The translations under genes and the position numbers were made by a program. A DNA stretch of 64,000 nucleotides from Gammaproteobacteria bacterium. GTDB taxonomy: Bacteria > Pseudomonadota > Gammaproteobacteria > Pseudomonadales > Azotimanducaceae. The notes under the pieces were generated by a model. It saw only the letters and a program-made list of their open reading frames with translations, was not told the origin of the DNA and ran no database searches. Positions within the stretch are counted from its first letter, which is position 1; the number at the start of each line of letters is the position of its first letter. Below, in pieces: positions 1 to 8,267 of this stretch. The DNA lies in NCBI GenBank assembly GCA_004357385.1, contig SMWF01000051.1:1-64000 (forward strand), in the 5' to 3' direction.

Positions 1-92
1 CCGACCAGGGCTGCCGTGGTTTCGGTGGTGGTGAGCGGTTCCCACCCATACTCGACCAGCTCGTGTACTCGTTGGCTCAATGTCGCTTCCAT
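1..92 (-). CDS. Unknown protein, N-terminal fragment (runs off left edge)
   Basis: Only the first 30 or so residues are visible. They start MEATLSQRVHELVEYGW and continue with a TTTETTAALVG segment. A good ribosome binding site (GAGGAG, about 8 bases before the ATG) supports the start. The pattern of a 'GW-x-P' turn followed by a Thr-rich strand and 'AALVG' recalls the soluble head of small two-helix membrane proteins of unknown function. That resemblance comes from memory of family style and is weak. The gene lies downstream of the sulfatase on the same strand and may share its transcript. Confidence 0.5.
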   Translation of the reverse strand, partial: MEATLSQRVHELVEYGWEPLTTTETTAALV

Positions 93-144
93 TTCCCGTG
101 CTCCTCATTGCGTATGAACGATCAACCTGTTGTGTCTCGACTGG

Positions 145-363
145 CTATTCGCCGCGGACTACGATTTCACCTACCTCGTAGTCGTTCAGATCCTCGGGCG
201 TCGCGGTACCAGCCGTGCCTGGCATGATCTCGAAGCGTGGATCGAATACCACTAGCGTCGACGCGAGTTGCCCAAGGATCTCGGCATTGCCCTCGGCCTT
301 GGCGAAGCGTGCAGGTGCCAGCCGCTGTACTGTGCGCCGATCCTTCACGTTAATCGGCCACAT
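145..363 (-). CDS. Small hypothetical protein overlapping the sulfatase end
   Basis: This 72-codon reading frame starts 14 bases before the end of the sulfatase gene, in another frame, and ends before the next gene. Downstream of the overlap it is the only frame that reads like protein: it contains AEILGQLASTLVVFDPRFEI and a C-terminal DLNDYEVGEIVVRGE, and most codons end in G or C as in the neighbours. There is no signal peptide, membrane segment or recognised domain, and no clear ribosome binding site, so expression would rely on coupling to sulfatase translation. It could also be a remnant of a longer gene. No function is proposed. Confidence 0.4.
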   Translation of the reverse strand: MWPINVKDRRTVQRLAPARFAKAEGNAEILGQLASTLVVFDPRFEIMPGTAGTATPEDLNDYEVGEIVVRGE

Positions 364-2734
364 CCACCACCACTCGACGCAGCGTACCGCTGAAGTGGAA
401 TTCATCGTCATAAGCGGACACGGCGGGCGACAGGCTGTCCCAGCCGGCGCACAAGCCCTCGCCCGACAGGGCGAACGCCAGGGGCACCGTAACCGGGATT
501 TCCTTCTCGCCCACCTGGCGGTCGTCGATGTAGAGCCTACCGACGCCCGGCGAGCCCCTGCCGGCCGCGAAGTCCGGGGGTCCGGTGCGCTCAAACTCGT
601 AGCGCAGCGTAACGGCGCCTTTGGGGATCATCGACGAGGACGTGACCGTGTGCTCCTCGAGGCCGACGTAGTTGTGAACGTAGTGCAGGCGGTCGTCTTT
701 CACAAAGAAGGAATACCCGGCGAACCGACCGCCCTGGGCAAGCAGAACGCCTTCCGCACCGTCTTCGGGAATGACGACATCGGCCGTAATGGTGTGCGAG
801 CGGTTCAGGACGTTGACCGCGACGGCCGAGCTGACCTCGCCCGCGCCGGCATAATAGACATAGCGGTTGCGTGGCGCGGACATCTGTGGACGCGGCTCGG
901 CCTGGCGGATCACCGAACGGCCGTCGAGCGGCAGGACGTCGTAGCGGTGCGCCTGGGCCCACCAGAGCTCGCGTAGCTCCTTCAGCTTCTCCGGGTACTG
1001 GTCGGCCACATCGATCGACTCGGAGAAGTCCTCGTCGATGTGGAAGAGCATCCATTTCGGATCCTGGAGGTCCTCGGGCTTGATCTCCTGACCAAACGGC
1101 CAGGGTGCGTAGGCACGCCAGCCGTCTGCATAGATGGCGCGACGACCGACCATCTCGAAGTACTGTGCTTCGCGCTCCAACTCGGCGTTGGCATCGGCGA
1201 AGGTCGGCGCAAAGCTCACGCCCTCCATGGGCGCCTGCATCACGCCGTTGATCGAGGCCGGCGGTTCCATGTCCAGCAGGTCGAGCAGGGTCGGCGCAAC
1301 GTCGATGGCGTGGGTGAACTGCGTACGGATCTCGCCACGTGCTGCGATGCCAGCGGGCCAGTGGACGATCATCGGCTCGGCCGTCCCGCCTCGGGTCGTG
1401 TCCCTCTTCCAGCGCAGGAACGGTGTATTGCCGGCCCACGCCCAACCGGCGGCATAGATTGGGAACGTTTCGGGCCCACCCCATTCGTCCTTCGCCGCAG
1501 CGATGGTCTCGAGCGGGACCTGCACGTTGTTGAAAAACAGCACCTCGTTGGGCAAGCCCTGGTCGCCTCCCTCGATGCTCGCGCCGTTGTCGGAGGTGAG
1601 GAGGATCAGCGTGTTATCGAGTTGTTCGATTTCCTCCAGCAGCTCCACGAGTTGGCCGACGTGGTGGTCGACGAACGACACATAGGCGGCGAACACCTCC
1701 ATCTGGTGCGCGAAGACCTCCTGTTGCTCCGGCGTGAGGTCTCGCCAGGCCGGAATCGAGGGATCACGCGGCGACAGCCGAGTCCCGGCGGGAGCGATTC
1801 CAAGCTCGATCTGTCGCTCGAGCGTCTTCTCACGATAGTGGTCCCAGCCTTCGTCGAACTGGCCTTCGTAACGCGCAATCCATTCTGCAGGGACGTGGTG
1901 CGGCGCGCGGGTACCGCCCGGCGCGAAGTACATGAAGAATGGTCGTTCGGGTGCGACGTGCTTGACGTCGAGGATGTACTCGCGCGCCTTGGCGACCATG
2001 TCGGTGAGCAAGTGGTAACCCTCTTCGGGAGTCGCTGGTGGCCGTACGAAATGGTTGTCCTGAGTGAGCCACGGAACATAGCGATTCGTGGTGCCGCCCA
2101 GAAAACCGTAATAGCGATCGAAGGCCCGACCCAGCGGCCACCACCTGCGGTTAGCGGCGAGGTTGACGTCCTCGGAGGGCGTCAGATGCCACTTGCCTAG
2201 AGCGAAGGTCGACCAGCCTTCGGGAGCCAGTATCTCGGACAACATGCCGTGGGACAACGGCATTCGCCCTGTGTAGCCCGGGAAGCCGGTCGAGAACTCC
2301 GCGATTACACCCATGGCGGCCGAGTGGTGATTGCGTCCGGTGAGGAACGCGGCGCGCGTGGGCGAGCACAGCGGTGTGGCGTGGAAGTTGTTGAACCGCA
2401 GACCGCCGTCGGCCAGTCGGTCGATGTGTGGAGTCTGGATGCGGTGCGCACCATAGGAGCCGAGCTGCGCGAACCCCACGTCGTCGAGCATAACGAGCAG
2501 AATGTTAGGCGCGCCCTCGGGCGCCCGTGCCTGTTCCGGCCAGGCGGCGACAGACTCGGCGATCGTGTTGCCGATAACGCCGCCGAACTGCTGCTTTAGC
2601 GGCGCGGACGTCACAGCCTCTGCGGCCGTCTCGAGTGCAGCGTTAGCACCGTGCTGTTGTGAAGGCGCTTCGTCAGCGCACCCAGTCAGCAGCAATATCG
2701 CTACCAACGCCCACCACATGCTTGGTCTCGCCAT
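350..2734 (-). CDS. Lipoprotein type I sulfatase (arylsulfatase-like)
   Basis: This 794-residue protein belongs to the formylglycine-dependent sulfatases, which hydrolyse sulfate esters. The signature CSPTR at residues 123-127 puts the Cys that becomes formylglycine at 123. LDDVGF near residue 83 and GKWHL near residue 190 match the metal and sulfate pocket. The N terminus is a lipoprotein signal ending LLLTGC (Cys 19), so the enzyme should be anchored in the envelope. The start was set at the ATG preceded by AAGGAGG; a longer frame begins 22 codons upstream without such a site. A beta-rich tail follows the catalytic domain, as in roughly 780-residue arylsulfatases. No maturase or transporter gene is adjacent, so the substrate is unknown. 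Confidence 0.88.
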   Translation of the reverse strand: MARPSMWWALVAILLLTGCADEAPSQQHGANAALETAAEAVTSAPLKQQFGGVIGNTIAESVAAWPEQARAPEGAPNILLVMLDDVGFAQLGSYGAHRIQTPHIDRLADGGLRFNNFHATPLCSPTRAAFLTGRNHHSAAMGVIAEFSTGFPGYTGRMPLSHGMLSEILAPEGWSTFALGKWHLTPSEDVNLAANRRWWPLGRAFDRYYGFLGGTTNRYVPWLTQDNHFVRPPATPEEGYHLLTDMVAKAREYILDVKHVAPERPFFMYFAPGGTRAPHHVPAEWIARYEGQFDEGWDHYREKTLERQIELGIAPAGTRLSPRDPSIPAWRDLTPEQQEVFAHQMEVFAAYVSFVDHHVGQLVELLEEIEQLDNTLILLTSDNGASIEGGDQGLPNEVLFFNNVQVPLETIAAAKDEWGGPETFPIYAAGWAWAGNTPFLRWKRDTTRGGTAEPMIVHWPAGIAARGEIRTQFTHAIDVAPTLLDLLDMEPPASINGVMQAPMEGVSFAPTFADANAELEREAQYFEMVGRRAIYADGWRAYAPWPFGQEIKPEDLQDPKWMLFHIDEDFSESIDVADQYPEKLKELRELWWAQAHRYDVLPLDGRSVIRQAEPRPQMSAPRNRYVYYAGAGEVSSAVAVNVLNRSHTITADVVIPEDGAEGVLLAQGGRFAGYSFFVKDDRLHYVHNYVGLEEHTVTSSSMIPKGAVTLRYEFERTGPPDFAAGRGSPGVGRLYIDDRQVGEKEIPVTVPLAFALSGEGLCAGWDSLSPAVSAYDDEFHFSGTLRRVVVDVAD

Positions 2735-3142
2735 CGCGTCTGCCTCCTTGCAAGGTCGGTTCCATGCTCGCAATGGCGTCAGCGCCGACATGGAACTCAT
2801 TGCCGTCTTCCATGAAGCCCGTGTCGGCCCCCCCGGAGCCTAATTAATACTCGCTTTCCGTCGCATATGCACGTTAAGCCGCAAACCATAAATGAACTGT
2901 TGACGACCCCAACCAGACCTTAGTGCCGCTGTTGGTTGCTGTCTACATCACGAACGATGACTATTCGGGTGATGCCAGGGGACGGTGCCGCCCAGGAAAC
3001 ATGAGCTCCGCAAATGATGAGCAAGAGGAGCAGCGGCGGGCTCAGATCCGCTCTCGAGCTGGCGGATCTCGCGGAAATCTGGGAAGGTTCTCGCGGACGG
3101 CTGCGTACTGAAACCGTGAGCGGACGCTATAAGGAGATGCTG
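2735..3142. other. Intergenic region between divergent sulfatase and DUF4136 genes
   Basis: About 400 bases lie between the two divergent starts. No frame here looks like protein. An AT-rich patch around 2840-2900 is the most likely site for the sulfatase promoter, but I could not assign -35 and -10 boxes with confidence. The downstream end carries the AAGGAG site used by the DUF4136 gene. No repeat or RNA gene was seen. Confidence 0.4.
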
Positions 3143-3652
3143 ATGCGCGTGGCAAACAGATGGCTGGTGGTGATCGGGTGCTTGGTCCTGGCGGGATGCG
3201 AGATGGCCTTGAAACCAACCATCGACTACGACCCGAGCGTTGATTTCGCACGCTACCAGACGTTCTCCTGGATCGACCCGAACCCGCTCATCTCAGCCGC
3301 AACCCAGGGGACGCTGAGTCCGCCGATCCAACAACACCTGATGGCCCAGATCCAGCAGGAACTGACCCACCGTGGTTTGCGGTTCGTCGAAGACCCGTCT
3401 CGGGCCGACCTGGTGGTGGCATTTACGATTGGATCGCGCGAGGGCATTCGTGTCTATTGGACCACCCGCACTGTGTTCACCGCCCAGTATCAGGAAGGCC
3501 AGCTCGCTATCGACATACTTGATGTCGCCCAGGCGCGGCCGGTGTGGCATGGCACGGTATCGCGGCGCATCACCGAGGCCGAGCAGATGGAACCTGGTGA
3601 CGCCATCCGGGAGGCAGTCGCCGCGATTCTCGAACATTTCCCACCGGGCTGA
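3143..3652 (+). CDS. DUF4136-type lipoprotein
   Basis: A 169-residue outer-envelope lipoprotein. The signal peptide ends LVLAGC, and the mature part opens with a 'DYDPSVDFARYQTFSW' segment followed by a lipid-pocket style alpha/beta fold that is typical of DUF4136 proteins. The role of this family is not known. The start was chosen at the ATG six bases after AAGGAG; the frame stays open further upstream but that part is not protein-like. The gene is convergent with the histidine kinase, with 16 bases between the two ends, and the short gap holds no clear terminator. Confidence 0.85.
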   Translation: MRVANRWLVVIGCLVLAGCEMALKPTIDYDPSVDFARYQTFSWIDPNPLISAATQGTLSPPIQQHLMAQIQQELTHRGLRFVEDPSRADLVVAFTIGSREGIRVYWTTRTVFTAQYQEGQLAIDILDVAQARPVWHGTVSRRITEAEQMEPGDAIREAVAAILEHFPPG

Positions 3653-3668
3653 GGTTCCGACGTCCTCT

Positions 3669-5048
3669 TCAAGGGACGCTATCGCTGGCGTCGGGCCTGA
3701 AGCGCACCTCGACACGCAATCCCGGATCGTTTTCGCCGAGCTCCAGAACGGCGTCGTGATGGCGGGCAATCGCTTGAACAAGACTCAGGCCAAGCCCGTT
3801 GCCGGCCACGCGTCGGCTCGAATCGAGACGGAAGAAGCGCTCAAGCACACGGTCGCGCAGGGACTCCGGAACGCCGGGACCGGTGTCGCACACGGTGAGG
3901 TTAACGTTTTCGCCGACGTCATCGAGGCGGATCTCGACAACGCCACCCGGTGGCGTGTACTTGACCGCGTTGTCGATCAGATTGACGAGGAGCTGAAACA
4001 GCAGATCCCTATCACCCTCTATCTCGCCTTCGGAACAGCAGGAGGCGCTCAGAGTTACCTTTTTGTCCTCAGCCACGGCCTGGTAAAGCTCAGTTGCGTC
4101 TTCGACCAGAGTGCGTAACGCGACACGATGATGCCCCGTCTCGTAGCTGCCTGATTCGAGCCGTGCGATGCGCAGTAAGGCATTGAACGTCCGCAGCAGA
4201 TTGTCAGCGTCAGCCAACGCAGCCTCCACGTGCCCGCGTGCGCTATCGGGGTCGGCCGCGTGTTCGGCTTCTTCCAGCGCGTTACGTAGGCGGGTGAGCG
4301 GCGTGCGCAGGTCGTGGGCAATGTTGTCCGCCACGTGGCGGACACCGTCCATCAGCCGTTCGATCTCTTCGAGCATTGCGTTCAGGTTGTCGACCAGCTG
4401 ATCGAGCTCGTCGGCGGTGCCGCGAGAAGCGACACGCTGGGACAGATCCCCGGACATGATCCGTCGTGTGGTGGCATTGATCTGCTCAATGCGCCGCAGC
4501 ACACTACCACTCATGATCACGCCACCGACGAGCGAGAGGACGATGGCCAGACCCCCACCCCAGGCGAGCGCGTTGCGGAACAGGACCGCCGTTCGGTCGA
4601 GATCGGTGATCTCCCGGCCGACCAGCAATACCAGCCCCTTTGACAAGGCAAACACGCGGGCACGCGCCGTAACCTGATCCTCGCCGGAGTGGTGGACGAA
4701 GCTGTACCAGCCGTCGTCGCGGCTGACCAGTTCCGGCCACTGTGCCAGGTTGCCCGCGAGGGGCGAGTAGTTGCGGTCAGCAAACAGGTACAGGGCTCTG
4801 GAATCCGGGTCCGCCGCGATTCTGTCGCGGATCACTCCTACCAGCCGGCGCAGTCCGTCGGCGCGGTACTGTTCGGCGAGTCCTGTCACCTCTGCCTCGA
4901 TCGTGGCATCGGTTTGGTTCTGCAGCGCGCCGATGGTGGACCAGTACAGGAAACCAGCCACGATCGTGATCGAGAGAGCAAAAACTGCCGCGTAGAGCAC
5001 CGTCAGCTTGAACGTGGTCGTGCGGACGATGCGAAGGAGATCAGCCAA
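3669..5048 (-). CDS. Sensor histidine kinase (HAMP, HisKA, HATPase)
   Basis: This 459-residue inner-membrane kinase has a membrane helix at about residues 15-35, a periplasmic loop of about 120 residues, a second helix at about 160-180, and a HAMP linker around 181-235. The phosphoacceptor is His245 in DNIAHDLRTPLTRLRN. The ATP domain shows NLIDNAVKYTPPG, DTGPGVPE and GNGLGLSL. It overlaps the response regulator gene by 8 bases, so the pair is co-translated. The divergent neighbour is a DegP-type protease, which suggests an envelope-stress signal, though that is inference. The signal itself cannot be read from the sequence. Confidence 0.93.
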   Translation of the reverse strand: MADLLRIVRTTTFKLTVLYAAVFALSITIVAGFLYWSTIGALQNQTDATIEAEVTGLAEQYRADGLRRLVGVIRDRIAADPDSRALYLFADRNYSPLAGNLAQWPELVSRDDGWYSFVHHSGEDQVTARARVFALSKGLVLLVGREITDLDRTAVLFRNALAWGGGLAIVLSLVGGVIMSGSVLRRIEQINATTRRIMSGDLSQRVASRGTADELDQLVDNLNAMLEEIERLMDGVRHVADNIAHDLRTPLTRLRNALEEAEHAADPDSARGHVEAALADADNLLRTFNALLRIARLESGSYETGHHRVALRTLVEDATELYQAVAEDKKVTLSASCCSEGEIEGDRDLLFQLLVNLIDNAVKYTPPGGVVEIRLDDVGENVNLTVCDTGPGVPESLRDRVLERFFRLDSSRRVAGNGLGLSLVQAIARHHDAVLELGENDPGLRVEVRFRPDASDSVP

Positions 5049-5712
5049 GTCGGTAGCCTGCCCCGCGCACGGTGGTGAGCAATGGCGTCTCGAAGCCTTT
5101 GTCGATCTTGCCGCGCAGCCGGCTGATGTGCACGTCGATCACGTTGGTTTGCGGATCGAAGTGATAGTCCCAGACATGTTCCAGCAGCATGGTGCGCGTC
5201 ACGACCTGACCCGCGTGGCGCATCAGGTATTCGAGCAACCGGAACTCGCGGGGCTTGAGATCGATAAGAGTGTCGCCGCGGCGCACGTCCCGGGCCAACC
5301 GGTCCATGACCAGATCACCGACCTCCAAACGGGTTTCGGGATCGTTCGAGGACTGACGGCGGCGCGCCAGGCCGTCGACCCTGGCACTTAGCTCGCTGAA
5401 CGCAAATGGTTTGACGAGATAGTCATCGCCCCCGGCTCGGAGGCCTTTCACTCGATCGTTGACTTCGCCGAGGGCGCTGAGGATGAGGATAGGCGTCGTG
5501 TCGCCCGCGCCGCGCAGCGTCTTGACGATGACCAATCCGTCGACGCTAGGCAGCATGCGGTCGACGATCAGCACATCGTAGCTTTCGGTGGTGGCAAGAA
5601 AGAGACCGTCTTTGCCGTCTCCGCTGTGGTCGACCGTGTGCCCTGATTCCTTGAGCCCCTTGGCCACGAATGCCGCCACCTCGGGGTCGTCTTCAATGAG
5701 CAGTACGCGCAT
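5041..5712 (-). CDS. OmpR-family response regulator
   Basis: A 223-residue regulator with a receiver domain (phosphoacceptor Asp51 in LIVDRMLP, acidic pair at residues 8-9, Lys101 in VKPF) and a winged-helix DNA-binding domain from about residue 125 (LKPREFRLLEYLMRHAGQVV). It is the partner of the overlapping downstream kinase. It is transcribed away from the degP-like gene across a 129-base gap, where binding sites for it would be expected. The gap holds an 8-base inverted repeat that is listed separately. Confidence 0.95.
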   Translation of the reverse strand: MRVLLIEDDPEVAAFVAKGLKESGHTVDHSGDGKDGLFLATTESYDVLIVDRMLPSVDGLVIVKTLRGAGDTTPILILSALGEVNDRVKGLRAGGDDYLVKPFAFSELSARVDGLARRRQSSNDPETRLEVGDLVMDRLARDVRRGDTLIDLKPREFRLLEYLMRHAGQVVTRTMLLEHVWDYHFDPQTNVIDVHISRLRGKIDKGFETPLLTTVRGAGYRLG

Positions 5713-5795
5713 GGCGGGATTGTAGAGGGTCTTTGCCGCTCCCGGAGCCGATCAACGTTAACAATCCGTAATGTTCGTTTCAGGTGCCGGCAAGG

Positions 5796-5831
5796 ATTGG
5801 TTTGGTAGATTCGTCAGGTATCGAAACCAAT
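5796..5831. promoter_or_regulatory. Inverted repeat ahead of the degP-like gene
   Basis: ATTGGTTT and AAACCAAT form a perfect 8-base inverted repeat around 20 bases, ending 10 bases before the protease start codon. It could be an operator or a leader hairpin that affects translation. No evidence ties it to the adjacent regulator. Confidence 0.3.
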
Positions 5832-5841
5832 GGAGATGAAC

Positions 5842-7299
5842 ATGTCAGCCAAAACAGGACGCGCAAAATCTGGTTGGGTGGTCTTAGGCTTCAGCACCGT
5901 GATTTCCACGGCCGTGCTGATGGTATCTTTTGCTCTTCCCGCTCAATCGGGTCAGGCAGCCGCCGAGATCGCCCGCCCGGAGCTTGCGGACCTCATCGAG
6001 GCAGCGCAGCCGTCGGTCGTGACCATCTCGGTCGAGAAATCTGTGAGGAATCCCCAGTCGCTCAACTATCGTGGCCCGCAGCGCGGCAGCCCGGAGATGG
6101 ACGAGTTCTTCGAGCGCTTTTTCGGCCGCGGGTTCCCGATGCCCGACGCGGAGCAGCGGACGCGTGGCGTCGGCTCCGGCTTCATTATCGACGCGGACGG
6201 TTACATCGTGACGAACAACCATGTCGTCGAAGATGCCGATGTCATAACGGTCACGCTGCATGACGGTGAAGCGCACGAGGCCGAGCTTTTGGGTGCCGAT
6301 CCGAAAACCGACCTCGCGCTGCTCAAGATCGACGCACAGGAACTGACGGCAGCGCGTTTCGGCGACTCGGACGCTGTCCGGGTGGGAGACTGGGTTGTCG
6401 CGATCGGTAATCCGTTTGGATTTGGCGGCACAGCGACGGTCGGTATTGTCTCGGCCCGTGGACGTGACCTGCGCGCCGGTCCATATGACGATTTCCTGCA
6501 GATCGACGCACCGATCAACCAGGGCAACTCCGGTGGTCCGGTTTTCAACATGGCCGGTGAGGTGATCGGAATCAATACGGCCATCTACTCGCCGAACGGA
6601 GGCAACGTCGGCATCGGTTTCGCGATACCGGCCAACCAGGCAGAAGAGATCGTTGCGGAGTTGCGAGACAACGGCATGGTGGAACGCGGCTGGCTCGGCG
6701 TTCAGCTGCAAGGCATGGACGATGCGTTGGCTGAAAGCCTGAATCTCGACTCGAACGCCGGCGCACTCGTTGCGGAAGTGGTGCCGGGCAGCCCGGCAGC
6801 GAATGCCAACGTCGAAGTCGGTGACGTCATCGTCGAGTTTGACGACGAAGCGGTCGAGTCGCCCAAAGCATTGAGCCGGATGGTCGGCACCGCGGACAGC
6901 GGCGAGCGAATCCCGATGAAGGTCTGGCGCAACGGCAAACACAAAACGCTGGTGGTGACGCTGGGTCGTGCTGATGAGCCGGCCACGATTGCTCAGGAGG
7001 ACAACAACGACAATGTGGGACTGGCGTTTGGGCCCCTCGATGAGACCGCCCGCGCCCGCCTCGGACTTGACGCCGGGGCGACCGGCGCGGTCATCACTCG
7101 CGTGCAACCCTCGAGTGACGCCGCACGGCAGGGGCTTCGTCCCGGGGACTTGATTGTCAGCGTCGATCAGCACCCGATAGACTCACCGAAAGACGTAACG
7201 CGCGCCATTGACGGGGCTCGGAAAGGTGGCAAGGACAGCATCCTACTCCTGGTACGCCGCGGTGAAGCCCAACGATTTACCGCGCTTCCGCTTGCATAG
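5842..7299 (+). CDS. DegP/HtrA-family periplasmic serine protease
   Basis: This 485-residue protease/chaperone degrades or refolds damaged envelope proteins. An N-terminal export helix (residues 11-35) precedes the chymotrypsin-like domain. The catalytic triad is His127 (TNNHVVED), Asp157 (KTDLALLK) and Ser230 (GNSGGP). Two PDZ domains follow, near residues 275-365 and 390-480. The start is the ATG six bases after GGAG; a second ATG four codons upstream overlaps that site. Divergence from a two-component pair suggests stress control. Pseudomonas MucD and E. coli DegP/DegQ are the closest functional models; which one applies cannot be told here. Confidence 0.94.
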   Translation: MSAKTGRAKSGWVVLGFSTVISTAVLMVSFALPAQSGQAAAEIARPELADLIEAAQPSVVTISVEKSVRNPQSLNYRGPQRGSPEMDEFFERFFGRGFPMPDAEQRTRGVGSGFIIDADGYIVTNNHVVEDADVITVTLHDGEAHEAELLGADPKTDLALLKIDAQELTAARFGDSDAVRVGDWVVAIGNPFGFGGTATVGIVSARGRDLRAGPYDDFLQIDAPINQGNSGGPVFNMAGEVIGINTAIYSPNGGNVGIGFAIPANQAEEIVAELRDNGMVERGWLGVQLQGMDDALAESLNLDSNAGALVAEVVPGSPAANANVEVGDVIVEFDDEAVESPKALSRMVGTADSGERIPMKVWRNGKHKTLVVTLGRADEPATIAQEDNNDNVGLAFGPLDETARARLGLDAGATGAVITRVQPSSDAARQGLRPGDLIVSVDQHPIDSPKDVTRAIDGARKGGKDSILLLVRRGEAQRFTALPLA

Positions 7300-7316
7300 G
7301 TCTACCACTCCGACTG

Positions 7317-7343
7317 ACGCCGCCAACAGTACGTTGGCGGCGT
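7317..7343 (+). terminator. Strong hairpin after the degP-like gene
   Basis: ACGCCGCCAAC and GTTGGCGGCGT make a perfect 11-pair stem with a 5-base loop, 17 bases after the stop codon. No run of T follows, so it may stabilise the mRNA end rather than act as a complete intrinsic terminator. Confidence 0.5.
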
Positions 7344-7401
7344 AGGACGCTTATATAGCCGCCCTCAAACTGGCCCCGCTGGTGTTTGTGTGTCCGGGGG
7401 A

Positions 7402-7722
7402 TCAGGCCGGCTGTAGATTGCGGTAGCGCGTGCTCGGGTTGATGTCGAGTATCCGGGCCACCTCATTGCGTGATGTGCCTTCCTTGATCAGCTTCCTGGC
7501 GTGCTTCAGCTGCGTGCTGTTGAGCTTCTTAGGCCGCCCCAGATGCTGTCCTCGTTTCCTGGCGGCCTCGATCCCCGCAGGCATCACATCGTGATCGCGG
7601 GATACCGGACCACCAAGTCTCTCACGCATACCATCGCGGGACACAATGGGGCACCCAAGGCGATTCACCACAAACCCAAATCCATTGTGCAGCAACCACT
7701 CGCGCTGCTCCTTCTTGTGCAA
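7402..7722 (-). pseudogene. Remnant of a serine recombinase (C-terminal DNA-binding part)
   Basis: The last 58 codons (7402-7578) read AGIEAARKRGQHLGRPKK and then a helix-turn-helix ending NEVARILDINPSTRYRNLQ. This is the C-terminal arm and HTH of Tn3-type resolvases and DNA invertases. The catalytic N-terminal domain, with its nucleophilic Ser, is absent. The upstream 48 codons of the open frame show no resemblance and are probably chance. The fragment lies on the 3' side of the tRNA-Phe gene, a common landing site for mobile DNA. It most likely marks an old, decayed integration. Confidence 0.75.
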
Positions 7723-7769
7723 TATATTGGAAGATCGAGTTTTTGAGATCGGCTACAGCCCAGGTTACA

Positions 7770-7845
<76 letters not shown>

Positions 7846-7953
7846 AATCGAAACGAAGAAGCGTGGAGGTCTTGTTCTCGCGTGTCTGCGTGGGTCCGAA
7901 ATGCCCGGCCGACGCGCGAACGGCGGCTATTAAAGCGGCTCCCCCCAGCCTCG

Positions 7954-8259
7954 TCAAGATGACCCCTCGTCCGGCGGCTCGTCGGGCGTCTCCTCAGGCG
8001 GGACATAGCCCTCGGCCTGCTCGATCTCCTGATTGCTGAAGAAATTCTCCATCTGCTCGCGCAGAAATTTCCGCGCCTCCGGGTCGATCAGACTGAGGTG
8101 TCGCTCGTTGATGATCAGGGTCTGATGGGCTTGCCACTCGAGCCACGCCTGCTTCGAGACGTTGTCGAATATCTCGGTGCCTAGCGCGCCGGGGATGGGC
8201 GGTTCGTCGAGCCCTTCCAGTTCGCGCTGATATTTCCTGCAGAACACGGTTCGAGACAT
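7954..8259 (-). CDS. yggX: Fe(2+)-trafficking / oxidative damage protection protein YggX
   Basis: A 101-residue protein with the family hallmark start [18 protein letters not shown], including the single conserved Cys7. [17 protein letters not shown] and the [17 protein letters not shown] segment follow. YggX proteins protect iron-sulfur clusters from oxidation and may carry Fe(II) in the cytoplasm. It follows mutY on the same strand with an 8-base gap, the usual mutY-yggX pairing. That makes sense because MutY itself holds a 4Fe-4S cluster. The C-terminal tail is acidic and slightly longer than in E. coli. Confidence 0.97.
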   Translation of the reverse strand: MSRTVFCRKYQRELEGLDEPPIPGALGTEIFDNVSKQAWLEWQAHQTLIINERHLSLIDPEARKFLREQMENFFSNQEIEQAEGYVPPEETPDEPPDEGSS

Positions 8260-8267
8260 GGGCTTGC

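Noticed and set aside
215-976. Long plus-strand open frame opposite the sulfatase
   Set aside because: It is antisense to a well-supported gene, has a biased Arg/Ala composition and no domain. GC-rich genes give long shadow frames on the other strand.
2923-3111. 62-codon frame between the sulfatase and DUF4136 genes
   Set aside because: Composition is not protein-like, there is no ribosome binding site, and it ends inside the leader of the next gene.
7317-7380. Copy of the tRNA-Phe 3' end as an attachment site
   Set aside because: The region has only short, scattered matches (such as TGGCC) and no repeat long enough to be an att site.
7582-7722. Upstream half of the recombinase frame considered as coding
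   Set aside because: It has no likeness to the resolvase catalytic domain and no conserved Ser or Arg pattern.
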